In this document: piece after piece, positions 35,871-45,084 of the stretch
Position numbering within the stretch: the stretch's first letter is position 1
Layout: the number at the start of each line of letters is the position of its first letter
From: Mediannikoviicoccus vaginalis
Lineage (GTDB): Bacteria; Bacillota; Clostridia; Tissierellales; Peptoniphilaceae
Direction of reading: 5' to 3'
Assembly (NCBI RefSeq): GCF_928097925.1
Contig: NZ_CAKMRI010000001.1
Coordinates: forward strand, 1,798,001-1,862,000
Length of the DNA: 64,000 nucleotides
The notes under the pieces: generated by a model
The model's database searches: none
What the model was told of the DNA's origin: nothing
The model's input: only the letters and a program-made list of their open reading frames with translations
Position numbers and translations under genes: made by a program

Positions 35871-36271
35871 AATATTTAGATATTCAGGCAAAAGATTTTT
35901 TTTGAAAGTTCTAACCTACTATTAATATTTAAATCTTATAAATATAGAATAACATTGACAGTACCCGACACGCTTCTCTTTATTAAAGAGGACCAAGTCG
36001 GGTCTTTTAGTTGCAAAAAATTATCTACGACGTACGTTAACAGCTTGTTCATAAGTTTTTAGAATATAAAGATCTAAATATAGAACAGTGACCAAATACT
36101 TGAAGATAAATAGATAAAATGCTTTAACGAAAAAGTATAAAACAGATTTAAAAATATGTCCGATATGGAATTATTTCTAAATAGATTGAATTATATGACC
36201 TTACACAGTAAAATATACTTAGATTAAGTTCCAAAACGGAAATAAATCTAAATAGGAAGAGGTGTCTATTT
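35871..36271 (+). other. Intergenic stretch with one terminator
   Basis: 401 nt between the GNAT and the ATPase. Beyond the terminator at 35963-36008 I see only AT-rich sequence and a start-like MSDMELFLNRLNYMTLHSK frame without a ribosome site (about 36155). It looks like decayed sequence. Confidence 0.5.
35963..36008 (+). terminator. Terminator after GNAT gene
   Basis: ACCCGAC (35963-35969) and GTCGGGT (35997-36003) close a stem with an inner CTCTTT/AAAGAG helix, then CTTTTAG. Confidence 0.75.
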
Positions 36272-37570
36272 ATGGAAATAAAGCGTGATTACTATCTAGA
36301 TAAATTAATACGGAAAAAAGATAATGGATTTATTAAGATTATTACAGGAATAAGAAGAAGCGGGAAATCTTACTTGCTTAATAATATATTTTATAATCAT
36401 TTGATCCAAAGTGGCGTTGATGAAAACCATATTATAAAATTTGCCTTTGATTCAGGTAGGGATTTGTTAAAAATTGACGAGGATTTAATGAATTTAGATG
36501 TACTAAGTGGTGAAAGATTGGTAGATCCTAAAAAGTTTTTAAACTATATCATGAGTAAAACTAATGATAACGAAAAATTTTATATCCTCTTAGATGAAGT
36601 TCAATTGCTTAAATCTTTTGAGCAAGTATTAAATGGATTTTTGCATCAAGATAATTTCGATGTTTATGTTACCGGGAGTAATTCTAAATTCTTATCTAAA
36701 GATGTCATTACTGAATTTGCAGGTAGGGGTGATGAGATTCATATTATGCCCCTTGTATTTTCTGAATTTCTTCAGACATTTAATGGCGACAAAGAAGACG
36801 CTTTTGCTCAATATCAAGTTTACGGTGGATTACCAGCTGGAGCTTTAATGAAAAGGGATGAAGATAAGATGGATTATCTAAACATGCAACTTGAAAATGT
36901 ATATTTGCGAGATATTGTTCATAGGTATGACATACGTTTAACTTCTGAACTAGAAGACCTACTTAATATTTTAGCATCAGGTATTTCAAGTCTTACGAAT
37001 CCAAGTAAAATAGCTTCAACTTTTAAGTCCATAAAAAAATCTAAAATTTCTGCAAATACAATTGATAAATTTATAGGCTATTTTGAAGATTCTTTTATCG
37101 TAAAAAGAGTCTATAGATATGATGTTAAAGGGAGAAAATATATAGGCACACCTTATAAAATATACTTTGAAGATGTAGGACTTAGAAATGCAAGATTAAA
37201 TTTTAGGCAGATAGAACCAACCCACTTAATGGAAAATATTATTTATAACGAATTAAGATATCGTGGCTATATGGTTGATGTAGGAATGGTCATGAAAAGG
37301 GAAAGTGTTAATAATAAAGATATAAAGAAGCAGCTGGAAGTTGATTTCATAGCTAACCTAGGAAGTAAAAGATATTATATTCAATCTGCATATAGTCTTC
37401 CATCCATAGAAAAAACAAATCAAGAAAAAGCATCCTTGTTAAATATTGATGACTCATTTAAAAAAATTATTATTGTGAGAGATCGAATAAAACCATTTTT
37501 AGATGAAAATGGAATACTCACTATTAATTTATTTGACTTTTTGTTAAACAAGGAAAGTTTAGACTTGTGA
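36272..37570 (+). CDS. AAA_14/DUF4143-type ATPase
   Basis: A 432-residue P-loop ATPase: Walker A ITGIRRSGKSYLL (residues ~23-35), Walker B ILLDEVQLL, a sensor-like YVTGSNSKFLS, then a DUF4143 domain (VVYLR-DIVHRYDIRL and FKYIG-type) and a C-terminal PD-(D/E)xK-like core (EVDFIANLGSKRYYIQSAYS). Relatives are widespread, often near mobile genes, and of unknown function. GAGGTG precedes ATG 36272. Broken relatives at 34898 and 38703 show the family has been copied here more than once. Confidence 0.85.
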   Translation: MEIKRDYYLDKLIRKKDNGFIKIITGIRRSGKSYLLNNIFYNHLIQSGVDENHIIKFAFDSGRDLLKIDEDLMNLDVLSGERLVDPKKFLNYIMSKTNDNEKFYILLDEVQLLKSFEQVLNGFLHQDNFDVYVTGSNSKFLSKDVITEFAGRGDEIHIMPLVFSEFLQTFNGDKEDAFAQYQVYGGLPAGALMKRDEDKMDYLNMQLENVYLRDIVHRYDIRLTSELEDLLNILASGISSLTNPSKIASTFKSIKKSKISANTIDKFIGYFEDSFIVKRVYRYDVKGRKYIGTPYKIYFEDVGLRNARLNFRQIEPTHLMENIIYNELRYRGYMVDVGMVMKRESVNNKDIKKQLEVDFIANLGSKRYYIQSAYSLPSIEKTNQEKASLLNIDDSFKKIIIVRDRIKPFLDENGILTINLFDFLLNKESLDL

Positions 37571-37858
37571 TGAATAACTTAACTTACTAGTTATGGATAT
37601 ATTCCCACATACAAGGATTTTTAGAAATATGAAATTGTGTTCATATTGATCACTCAATCCATGTGGAATCAATATCTTTTATCAAAAAAATCAATAAATA
37701 AATTATAAGAATTTTGAAAGAACTTTAGAAGTCTTTTTATGTTAAAATTATCTTTCCTTAATATGAAATTTAATTTTATTTCATAAGGAATTATTATACC
37801 CAATTTAAGTAATTATTGAATACGTTTTAAATGAATTTTTAATTTTAAGGAGCAAAAA

Positions 37859-38326
37859 ATGGTTAAGATATATATTCCAAAATATAAAGACCTATGGTTT
37901 AGAGAAAGGTTACTATCAGATTCAGATACTATGTCTTATAATAACGCATGGGGAGGAACTATTGATTTTTCGGAATCTAAGTGGCAAAGATGGTATAATT
38001 TTTGGATTGAAAAGCCAGAAGGAAAAAGGTTTTATAGATATTTGGTTAATGAAAATAATGAATTTGTTGGAGAGATAGCTTATCATTTGTATGATGAAGA
38101 GAATAAATATTTAGCAAGTGTAATTATCTATTCAAAATATCGTGGGATTGGTTATGGACGTGAAGGTTTGAAACTGTTATGCTCTTCAGCAAAAAATAAT
38201 GGATTAAGAAACTTATATGATAATATAGCTTTGGGAAGTAGCGCTATAAATCTTTTTTTAGAATGTGGATTTACTGAAGAGTATAGAACCAAAGATATAG
38301 TTATGCTTAAAATAGATTTAGAGTAA
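37859..38326 (+). CDS. GNAT family N-acetyltransferase
   Basis: A 155-residue acetyltransferase. SVIIYSKYRGIGYGREGLKLLCSSAKNNG is motif A with R-G-I-G-Y-G, and NLYDNIALGSSAINLFLECGF is the usual C-terminal half. AAGGAG precedes ATG 37859. The 288 nt upstream hold no other feature I can support. It probably arrived with the neighbouring cargo genes; the substrate is unknown. Confidence 0.8.
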   Translation: MVKIYIPKYKDLWFRERLLSDSDTMSYNNAWGGTIDFSESKWQRWYNFWIEKPEGKRFYRYLVNENNEFVGEIAYHLYDEENKYLASVIIYSKYRGIGYGREGLKLLCSSAKNNGLRNLYDNIALGSSAINLFLECGFTEEYRTKDIVMLKIDLE

Positions 38327-38458
38327 AGACCTAAAACTTACTGGGTCTTATGTATAAATATGATAAGACTATTTTATTTAAGGGTAACTTTCTTTAGAAG
38401 ACAGATTTGGTACGAATATCTTTAGTTGATTGTATTAAAAATAAAAGAATGAATTAAA

Positions 38459-38638
38459 ATGATAAAAAAGAACTTATGGTTGATATTAGGGGTAGTTGCG
38501 TTTATCACACTTATAATGTCAATATATATGTCATATAAAACAGGAAAAACTGAGTATGCATGGATAATTGGCTCTATGCTTTTTGGTATAGGATGTGGAA
38601 GTAAATATAATAAGAAGAAGAAAGAAAAAGAAAATTAG
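38459..38638 (+). CDS. Small membrane protein (59 residues)
   Basis: An open frame with two hydrophobic stretches (LWLILGVVAFITLIMSIY and YAWIIGSMLFGIGCG) and a lysine-rich tail (KKKKEKEN). The ribosome site is weak and A-rich. It resembles small hypothetical membrane proteins of mobile regions. No function can be assigned. Confidence 0.5.
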   Translation: MIKKNLWLILGVVAFITLIMSIYMSYKTGKTEYAWIIGSMLFGIGCGSKYNKKKKEKEN

Positions 38639-38702
38639 AGGAAGTTGTGTGGTTAATAATTGGAATTGGGGTCATAATATTTGCAATTTAAATGTGACGG
38701 CA

Positions 38703-38756
38703 ACAATAGAAAATAAAAATGCAGAACAATTTTTAAATGGTAAAATAGATTTATGA
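38703..38756 (+). pseudogene. Short DUF4143-type ATPase tail relic
   Basis: Seventeen codons reading TIENKNAEQFLNGKIDL before TGA, nearly the same ending as the relic at 34898-35131. No more of the gene survives. Confidence 0.6.
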
Positions 38757-38824
38757 TACGCCAACACTAAAATTTTTAAGATGTTTTCTGAAAAGTAATA
38801 ATGGTATTTTATTCATAGTATGAT

Positions 38825-38926
38825 TTTAGGCAAGTGGAAATGGTAGCGTTGTTAACAAGAAAATACACCAAAGGCTTACAGATGAAAGAAGCTAATGATA
38901 TTATTAAAAATAGGGAGATAATATGA
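38825..38926 (+). pseudogene. RlmD-like C-terminal fragment, remnant 3
   Basis: A 33-codon frame beginning FRQVEMVALLTRKYTKGLQM and ending in TGA at 38924-38926, which overlaps the next ATG. QVEMVALLTRK resembles the RlmD/RumA tail (HVETVALL). The frame lacks a start. Confidence 0.5.
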
Positions 38927-39081
38927 AATTTGACAAAATAATTAGAAAAATTTATTTCTTTTTAATTTTTTATGTTTTATCTAACTTGCTTAGTATAGAA
39001 GATGAATTTTTATATAGGCTTTTATATTCTGTGTTGTTAGTATGCACCGGATTTTATTTTTTTGAGAAATCTAAAGAGTAA
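38923..39081 (+). CDS. Small membrane protein (52 residues)
   Basis: A 52-residue hydrophobic protein (KIYFFLIFYVLSNLL, then LLYSVLLVCTGFYFF) with GGGAG five bases before the ATG. Its start overlaps the stop of the methyltransferase-tail relic (ATGA). The function is unknown. Confidence 0.5.
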   Translation: MKFDKIIRKIYFFLIFYVLSNLLSIEDEFLYRLLYSVLLVCTGFYFFEKSKE

Positions 39082-39191
39082 GTTGATAGTGTAAAAAGTT
39101 AGTGATTGAAAAAGTACTTTATTACATGAGATAAAGATATTGAATAGGTTATAAATAATTTGAAGGGTAATAGAAATTAATAGGTTAATTT

Positions 39192-39941
39192 ATGATAATA
39201 GACAGTTATGATAAAGACACAGAGCCGGTTATAAGTCTAAAAGACTTTTACGGAGAAAAGAAAAATATTGCAGAAAAATGTTTGATAATATTTTCGAAAA
39301 GCATACTAGAATATTTGCTTGATAACTTTGAATGCCAAGAAATTGGTAATATAGAATCTGTAAATGGTTCAAGGCCAGTATATAAAAGTACCTTTGAAGG
39401 TCAGGAATTTGCCTTCTATCTTACTATTATTGGTTCAGCTCTTTCATCAACAGATTGTGTAGTAGTTAATTGGATTACAGGTGCAAATAAATTTATTATG
39501 TTTGGCTCTTGTGGCAGTCTTGATAAGGAAAAGACTTTTGGAAAGTACATTATACCTACTGAAGCTTATAGGGGTGATGGGGCATCTTATTATTATAAAG
39601 CTCCTTCGGATTACATTGATATTAAAAACCATAATAAGGTAGAGGAGTTTTTTATTAGGGAAAAAGCTCCCTACACTAAGGGTAAGGTCTGGACTACAGA
39701 TGTTATGCTTCGTGAGACTCGTGGACTTGTTTCAAAGAGAAAGTCGGAAGGGTGTATAGCTGTAGAAATGGAGCTTGCAGGCGTTCAAGCAGCTTGCGAT
39801 TTTTACGGACTTGAACTTTATAACTTTCTTGAAGCAGGAGATGTCTTAAATGAGAGCTCTTATGAAGTTAAAGGACTACATAGCGCAAACCACGATCTTG
39901 GGAAGTTGTATTTGGCTTTAAAATTTTTAAAAGAAATATAA
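39192..39941 (+). CDS. Nucleoside phosphorylase family protein
   Basis: A 249-residue protein of the PNP_UDP_1 superfamily. FIMFGSCGSLDKEKTFGKYIIPTEAYRGDG is the substrate-binding region and CIAVEMELAGVQAACDFYG the ExE-M-E motif of the family. It cleaves the glycosidic bond of a nucleoside, or acts as a related MTA/SAH-type hydrolase; which one cannot be told. The ribosome site is weak. The upstream sequence repeats the TAGAAATTAATAGGT string also found before the GNAT at 35412. Confidence 0.8.
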   Translation: MIIDSYDKDTEPVISLKDFYGEKKNIAEKCLIIFSKSILEYLLDNFECQEIGNIESVNGSRPVYKSTFEGQEFAFYLTIIGSALSSTDCVVVNWITGANKFIMFGSCGSLDKEKTFGKYIIPTEAYRGDGASYYYKAPSDYIDIKNHNKVEEFFIREKAPYTKGKVWTTDVMLRETRGLVSKRKSEGCIAVEMELAGVQAACDFYGLELYNFLEAGDVLNESSYEVKGLHSANHDLGKLYLALKFLKEI

Positions 39942-40013
39942 CATTTGGGAAGTTTAAGTTAATGGTTCTATACAAAAACGGAGTAAATGGTCTTGTTGTC
40001 AAAAAATAAAATA

Positions 40014-40056
40014 AAAAAGGGACTGGCATTTAAATAATTTTGCCGGTCTCTTTTTA
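40014..40056. terminator. Bidirectional terminator between phosphorylase and ABC permease
   Basis: AAAAAGGGACTGGCA and TGCCGGTCTCTTTTT pair over about 15 bases, with A- and T-tracts on both sides, between convergent genes. Confidence 0.85.
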
Positions 40057-40761
40057 TTATTTATTTTCGTATTTCAAAAATTTGTTAGAGAGGTATAGGA
40101 ATATTATTAACTCTATTGCTGCAAAAAGAGTCAGTAAGCCAAAATCATGTGCGTTTATATATCTAAAGTTGTTAGCTTCAATTGCTAAAAAACTTAGTCC
40201 TACTATTTTTAAAGACCTAAATGCTGTAGCAAATCCAAATATTGTAAATATGCTAGATAAAAGGACTGTTATACCAAAGGACTTTATTCTTATGGCAAGT
40301 GAGCCAAAAATTCCTATGATGGGAAGTGCTAACAATATGCTAATTCCTATATAATAAAAATAGATACTAAAGTCTATGCTTGAAAAATTTCCTATATATT
40401 TTCCACCAAGGTAAAAAAGTATTATAAAATATATTTGACAAAGGCAAATTATAATAAAGGCTAAAATTAATTTAGCTATTACAAAGGCCATGTTTTTCTT
40501 TGGACTTAATCTTATAAATTTAAGACCAGCTTTATGTTCTGTCTCCCAAAGACTTGCTATGACAATGGCAATTAACGGTATATAGAAAAAGGAAAAATAA
40601 AATAAACTTACTTGTGTCCACAGACTTTGCCACTGGTTAGTTAATGTTTCTTTATTGCCCAAATAGTTTATGAGTCCAAATGCATTGGCTAATAAGGGGA
40701 TTATAAGACTTACTAGCAAAATATTCATAAATTTTATTTTTTTAAATTCTAATTTTAACAT
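40057..40761 (-). CDS. ABC-2 type permease, lantibiotic-immunity-like (second)
   Basis: A ~234-residue membrane protein with six membrane segments of the ABC-2/LanEG type (MutE/EpiE/BcrB-like). It is the third gene of an ATPase-permease-permease set whose neighbour on the other side is a two-component system. I start at ATG 40761, behind AGGAGG; the longer frame begins with GTG at 40782 inside the upstream gene. Such sets pump out lantibiotics or bacitracin-like peptides. No lanthipeptide gene is nearby. Confidence 0.72.
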   Translation of the reverse strand: MLKLEFKKIKFMNILLVSLIIPLLANAFGLINYLGNKETLTNQWQSLWTQVSLFYFSFFYIPLIAIVIASLWETEHKAGLKFIRLSPKKNMAFVIAKLILAFIIICLCQIYFIILFYLGGKYIGNFSSIDFSIYFYYIGISILLALPIIGIFGSLAIRIKSFGITVLLSSIFTIFGFATAFRSLKIVGLSFLAIEANNFRYINAHDFGLLTLFAAIELIIFLYLSNKFLKYENK

Positions 40762-40769
40762 TTTTCCTC

Positions 40770-41522
40770 CTATTCTTTCCACAAGTTGTAAGATTTCATT
40801 GCTTTCAAATAAATAATACTTAGTATTAAAAGTGTAATGGCAATGATTAATGTATAGAAATTTATTGGGTTTAATACTTGAACAAACTCATTTCCATCTT
40901 TTACATAAGAGATACTCATAAGACTGGACATCCAAGCAAATGGATTTAGATAGGATAAAACTTTTGATGTAAGCATGGTGATTATTCCTGTAAGCCCTCC
41001 TACTATAGAAATGAATGAAAGGGTGTAGACTTTTTTTGTCTTCATTTCTATTATCATAAAAATCCCTAGGAAGAATAAATTTATTATTAGAGCTGATATG
41101 TTAATTACTCCAAATCTTAAAATTATTTTGCTATTTATATTGAAATTAATAGACCTATTTGCCATCACAAGGAAGACAGTTGCTTCTATTATCTGTAATA
41201 AAATTAGTTTTAGAGATAAATTTTTAAACTTATCAAGAAGAATGGAATTGATTTTTTCACCAAGGATTATTTGCATCTGCCACATCTTGTTTTTTTCTTC
41301 TATTTCAATCACTTTTTTTACAAGCGATGATATTAATATTGGGTTTATCAGTAAAGATATAAACAAATAAGTGTCTAGGATGTAGGATAGTGGATATTTG
41401 CTATTTGAAAAAGATTTTGAAAAGCTAACTCCTGCAACCATTAGCATTTGAGCAAAGAATACTATTATTATTAAGAAGTTTATTCCCAGTCTTTTATATT
41501 TTTTTCTTTCTAAGTTTTTCAT
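40770..41522 (-). CDS. ABC-2 type permease, lantibiotic-immunity-like (first)
   Basis: A 250-residue permease with six hydrophobic segments; the opening LGINFLIIIVFFAQMLMVAGVSF is typical of the LanE/LanG-like family. It starts one base after the stop of the ATPase and ends 8 nt before the next permease. The pair forms the membrane channel. Confidence 0.72.
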   Translation of the reverse strand: MKNLERKKYKRLGINFLIIIVFFAQMLMVAGVSFSKSFSNSKYPLSYILDTYLFISLLINPILISSLVKKVIEIEEKNKMWQMQIILGEKINSILLDKFKNLSLKLILLQIIEATVFLVMANRSINFNINSKIILRFGVINISALIINLFFLGIFMIIEMKTKKVYTLSFISIVGGLTGIITMLTSKVLSYLNPFAWMSSLMSISYVKDGNEFVQVLNPINFYTLIIAITLLILSIIYLKAMKSYNLWKE

Positions 41523-41523
41523 A

Positions 41524-42417
41524 CTAAGACCTGCTTTCTTCGATAAATAGTTTTTCTAGACTTTCTTTTTCTTCTTCTATTCTATAAATATCTACTTTGC
41601 CAGCTAAAAAGTTTACTATATCTGCAATATCTTGATTAGTCATCTTACCTAAAATTATCTTTTTTCCATCTATATTATCTTCACCAAGGTCTAAAAGACT
41701 TAAAGTTTTTTTATTGTCCGATGTGAGTAAAGATATATATGGTGGATGTAGTCTTCTATATTCTTCTAGGCTTCCGTTATAAGTTAAATTTCCGTTTTTA
41801 AGTATACCTATGTGAGTGGAAATTTTTTCTATTTCATCAAGAATGTGTGAAGAGATTAAGATGCTTGTAGAAGTGTTTTTCACAATATTTTTAAACAAAT
41901 TTCTCATTTCTTCGATTCCTTGAGGGTCTAATCCATTTATGGGTTCATCTAAAATTAAAAGCTTGGGACTACCTATTACTGCCATGGCTATACCAAGTCT
42001 TTGCTTCATTCCAAGTGAATATTCTTTAGCCTTCTTTTTACCTACATTGTTAAGACCGACCAGGTCTAAAGTTTTTAAAATCTCTTCCTTTTTTATTCCC
42101 TTCATCTGACATATTATTTCCAAGTTTTCATATCCAGATAGATGGTCATAAAATGAAGGGCTCTCAATTAGAGCGCCAAGATTTTTATTTAAATCTTTTT
42201 GGTTATTTGAATTTGTCTCTTGTCCGAAAACTTTTATTTCGCCGTCATCTTTTTTGACAAGACCTAGAATAAGCTTCATAAGGGTGGACTTACCGGCTCC
42301 GTTTTTGCCTATTAGTCCATAAATAGACCCTTCTTCAATTTTTAAAGAGTCAATATCTAAAACTCTTCTATTGTTATACGATTTTTTTAAATTTTTTATT
42401 TCCAATATTTTTTCCAT
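41524..42417 (-). CDS. ABC transporter ATP-binding protein, LanF/BcrA-like
   Basis: A ~297-residue ATPase with Walker A GKNGAGKST, signature YSLGMKQRLGIAMAV (the SLGM form of LSGGQ, common in BcrA-like proteins) and Walker B LLILDEPINGLDP. A C-terminal extension of about 80 residues is also family-like. I start at ATG 42417, seven bases after AGGAGG; the frame upstream to 42480 lies in the promoter region. The two-component genes run divergently, so AMP sensing and transport are probably linked. Confidence 0.8.
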   Translation of the reverse strand: MEKILEIKNLKKSYNNRRVLDIDSLKIEEGSIYGLIGKNGAGKSTLMKLILGLVKKDDGEIKVFGQETNSNNQKDLNKNLGALIESPSFYDHLSGYENLEIICQMKGIKKEEILKTLDLVGLNNVGKKKAKEYSLGMKQRLGIAMAVIGSPKLLILDEPINGLDPQGIEEMRNLFKNIVKNTSTSILISSHILDEIEKISTHIGILKNGNLTYNGSLEEYRRLHPPYISLLTSDNKKTLSLLDLGEDNIDGKKIILGKMTNQDIADIVNFLAGKVDIYRIEEEKESLEKLFIEESRS

Positions 42418-42543
42418 AATCATTCCTCCTAAAAAATATAATAACCACCATAGATAAAAATAAAATTTACACAAGGTCACTTTTACATCACAAAGGCAAA
42501 TTAATTAAAAGAGTATTGTATAATAGGGTTTGAGGTTGATTAA

Positions 42544-43239
42544 ATGGATATTAGAAGAGAATTTAGTATATTAATAGTGGATGATGAAAAAAATTTGCTA
42601 GAAAATCTATATAATTTTTTAAAGGATAAGGGATTTAATAAAGTTTTTACAGCAAAAAATTTAAAGGAATCTAGGTTTAAATTAGAAAACAATAAAATTG
42701 ATTTAATAGTTTTGGACTTAATGCTTCCAGATGGAAGTGGTTTTGACTTATTAAAGGAAGTAAGGCAAACTTCTGATATTGCTGTTATTATTTTATCTGC
42801 CCTTGATGGAATAGATGACAGGAGAGAGGGTTTTGAAAATAAGGCGGATGACTATATTGTCAAACCATTTTTACCCGACGAACTTCTCTGGAGAATTGAT
42901 GCGGTTTTAAGAAGAAGTAAAAAGATTAAAAATGAAGAAAAAATAGTTTTGGGAAATGTAATTTTCGACAAATCTAAGGGCGTTCTTGAAAAAAATGGTG
43001 AAGAAATCCCATTGACTGCCACACAATTTAAAATTTTAGATTACTTGTCTGAAAATATAAATATGATAGTTTCAATTGACCGAATCTTAGATAATATTTG
43101 GGAAGATTCTTATGGCTATGAGAATACATTAATAACACATATATATAGACTTAGAGAAAAGTTAGAAGATAATCCTAGAGATCCTAAAATCTTAATGACT
43201 ATTAAGGGTCTTGGTTATAAACTGGTTAAAGAGGAATAA
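42544..43239 (+). CDS. OmpR/PhoB-type response regulator
   Basis: A 231-residue regulator: receiver domain with VDDEKN, phospho-acceptor D58 (IVLDLMLPDGSG) and K-P (IVKPF), then a winged-helix DNA-binding domain (TATQFKILDYLSENINMIVSIDRIL, ending TIKGLGYKL). It lies 2 nt ahead of its kinase and divergent from the immunity-like ABC operon, which it is likely to control. A TATAAT at about 42521 is a possible promoter. Confidence 0.9.
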   Translation: MDIRREFSILIVDDEKNLLENLYNFLKDKGFNKVFTAKNLKESRFKLENNKIDLIVLDLMLPDGSGFDLLKEVRQTSDIAVIILSALDGIDDRREGFENKADDYIVKPFLPDELLWRIDAVLRRSKKIKNEEKIVLGNVIFDKSKGVLEKNGEEIPLTATQFKILDYLSENINMIVSIDRILDNIWEDSYGYENTLITHIYRLREKLEDNPRDPKILMTIKGLGYKLVKEE

Positions 43240-43241
43240 AA

Positions 43242-44537
43242 ATGTTTAATTATATTTTAAAAAGGTTTAAAAAAATTATCATTAGAATACTTTCTTTAAT
43301 GTTTTTTCTAATACTTTTACTCATGATTTTTCTATACTTAAATTACAGGTTAAATGATGAATATCCAAATCCTAATGATATTTATTCATATGTGGAAAAA
43401 AATAAAAGTCAAACTTATCTCAATGAAAAAAATAAAGAGTTTTTAAAAGAAAAAGATATTTGGTCAATAAGACTTGATAAAAATGGGAAAGTAATAGAAA
43501 GTTTTAATAAGCCTAAAGAAGTTCAAGGCAAATTTGAAATTACAGATGTTGCAAGGTTCACAAGATTTTATTTGGCCGATTATCCTGTATTCACATACAT
43601 TGTGGGAGATGGTTTAATTATATTTGCCTATCCAAAAAATTCTTTGGATAAATTTCCTGTGAATTACTATAATTATAAGAACTTTATTTTTAACCTAGAA
43701 CTAGTATTGCTGTTTTTCATCTTGTTTTTAATATTCGTCTATATAATTTACAGGGTTGATGTTAAAAAAATTTTAAAAAACATATTACCATTTCAAAGAG
43801 CAATAGATAATCTATATGAAGATGATTATGAAAGGTTAGATGAATATGGTGAGTTAAAAGATCTTGCCATTAGCATAAATAGAGCAAACGAAAAATACAA
43901 CAATTTAAAAGAGTCTCAAGAAAAGTGGATTAGAGGTGTAAGTCATGATGTGAGAACGCCACTTGCAAAAATTTCATGGGAACTAAGTAAAGAGAATAAA
44001 GAAGAATTTGACACCAAAAATATACAAGACCAGGTCATAAAAATTTCAAATATCTTAGAGGGATTAAATCTAACTATATCTCTTTCTAACATAGATAAAG
44101 AAAGTTTTAGAGAAGAAAGTCCATTAAAAGTAATACGAAAACTTATTGTAGATAAATTAAATGAAAACCCAGAAAGGGAAATTATTTTTAAAAATAATAT
44201 AAAAAACCAAAATGTAAAAATAAAAATGGATCCGAATTTATTTTACAGAATGCTTGAAAATATTTTAAAAAATTCATTAATTTATACTGAAGGGAAAATT
44301 AGAGTTAAAATTTCAGATTCTGAAGATACATTAAAAATTTCTATTATAGATGAAGGTGGGGGAGTTTCTGAAAATATTATAGAAAAAATTCATAATGAAG
44401 ATTTGACTAACATTACCACACATGGACTTGGAATTTTTATTTCGAAACAAATTACTGAACTACATGATGGAACTTTTATTATAAAAAATAATCATCAAGG
44501 TCTTGAGGTATCTTTTGTTTTTGAACACATGATTTAA
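43242..44537 (+). CDS. Sensor histidine kinase
   Basis: A 431-residue membrane kinase: membrane segments at ~15-33 and ~150-170 enclosing an extracytoplasmic loop of ~115 residues, then HAMP-like and HisKA regions with the phospho-acceptor H235 (GVSHDVRTPLAK), N box MLENILKNSLIYTEG and G boxes IIDEGGGVSEN and GLGIFISKQI. It pairs with the response regulator before it. The large external loop suggests direct ligand sensing, unlike the intramembrane BceS type, which fits peptide or lantibiotic sensing less firmly. Confidence 0.88.
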   Translation: MFNYILKRFKKIIIRILSLMFFLILLLMIFLYLNYRLNDEYPNPNDIYSYVEKNKSQTYLNEKNKEFLKEKDIWSIRLDKNGKVIESFNKPKEVQGKFEITDVARFTRFYLADYPVFTYIVGDGLIIFAYPKNSLDKFPVNYYNYKNFIFNLELVLLFFILFLIFVYIIYRVDVKKILKNILPFQRAIDNLYEDDYERLDEYGELKDLAISINRANEKYNNLKESQEKWIRGVSHDVRTPLAKISWELSKENKEEFDTKNIQDQVIKISNILEGLNLTISLSNIDKESFREESPLKVIRKLIVDKLNENPEREIIFKNNIKNQNVKIKMDPNLFYRMLENILKNSLIYTEGKIRVKISDSEDTLKISIIDEGGGVSENIIEKIHNEDLTNITTHGLGIFISKQITELHDGTFIIKNNHQGLEVSFVFEHMI

Positions 44538-44572
44538 AATTGTATTATGCTATAAACTAAAATAAGCAAAGT

Positions 44573-44600
44573 AAAAACCAGCGACAATGCGCTGGTTTTT
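44573..44600. terminator. Bidirectional terminator after histidine kinase
   Basis: AAAAACCAGCG and CGCTGGTTTTT pair around ACAATG. Confidence 0.88.
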
Positions 44601-44610
44601 GCTTGGGTTG

Positions 44611-44654
44611 GACTATCCACTTTGGATAGTCATGATTAGAAGGATAATCTAATC
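44611..44654. other. Two adjacent short hairpins
   Basis: GACTATCC/GGATAGTC (44611-44631) and GATTAGA/TCTAATC (44634-44654) are perfect 8-bp and 7-bp stems set end to end between two convergent genes. The purpose is unclear; no T-run follows them. Confidence 0.45.
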
Positions 44655-44676
44655 GAGAGAGTGATTAATAAAGAAA

Positions 44677-45084
44677 CTATAATGAAAAGTTTTTTTTATT
44701 ATAGTTGGTAGTTATTACGGGAACTCCCATGTATTTTGCATCGCCAAAACCAAGTATGGCATAGAAGATAGGAGTTAATAATATCAGTCCTGCAACAAAA
44801 CCTCCGCCTTTTCCAAAGGACTTTGCTAGTTTGATTTGGGTTTTGATAAGTATAATGATGTTTACAATTGGTATAAGTAGTAGAAGGAATTTCATTCCGC
44901 TTCCCCATGTGATTTTAAATAGCACATATAGATTGTAAAGTGGAATTATAGCTGCCCATCCAGGCTCTCCTGCTTTGGTGAACATCTTCCACATACCAAT
45001 AACTAATACAATTGCTACTACAACACTACATACAATACTGAGGGTACCACCTGCGCTTGAGGTTAATTCTTTAAAATTATCCAT
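44677..45084 (-). CDS. DUF5684-type membrane protein
   Basis: A 135-residue protein with three or four hydrophobic segments and the pattern KAGEPGWAAIIPLYNLYVLFKI, IPIVNIIILI, KLAKSFGKGGGFVAGL and FYAILGFGDAKYMG, typical of DUF5684. Relatives are sometimes fused to signal-peptidase-like or zinc-ribbon domains; the function is unknown. AGGAG precedes ATG 45084. Confidence 0.8.
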   Translation of the reverse strand: MDNFKELTSSAGGTLSIVCSVVVAIVLVIGMWKMFTKAGEPGWAAIIPLYNLYVLFKITWGSGMKFLLLLIPIVNIIILIKTQIKLAKSFGKGGGFVAGLILLTPIFYAILGFGDAKYMGVPVITTNYNKKNFSL

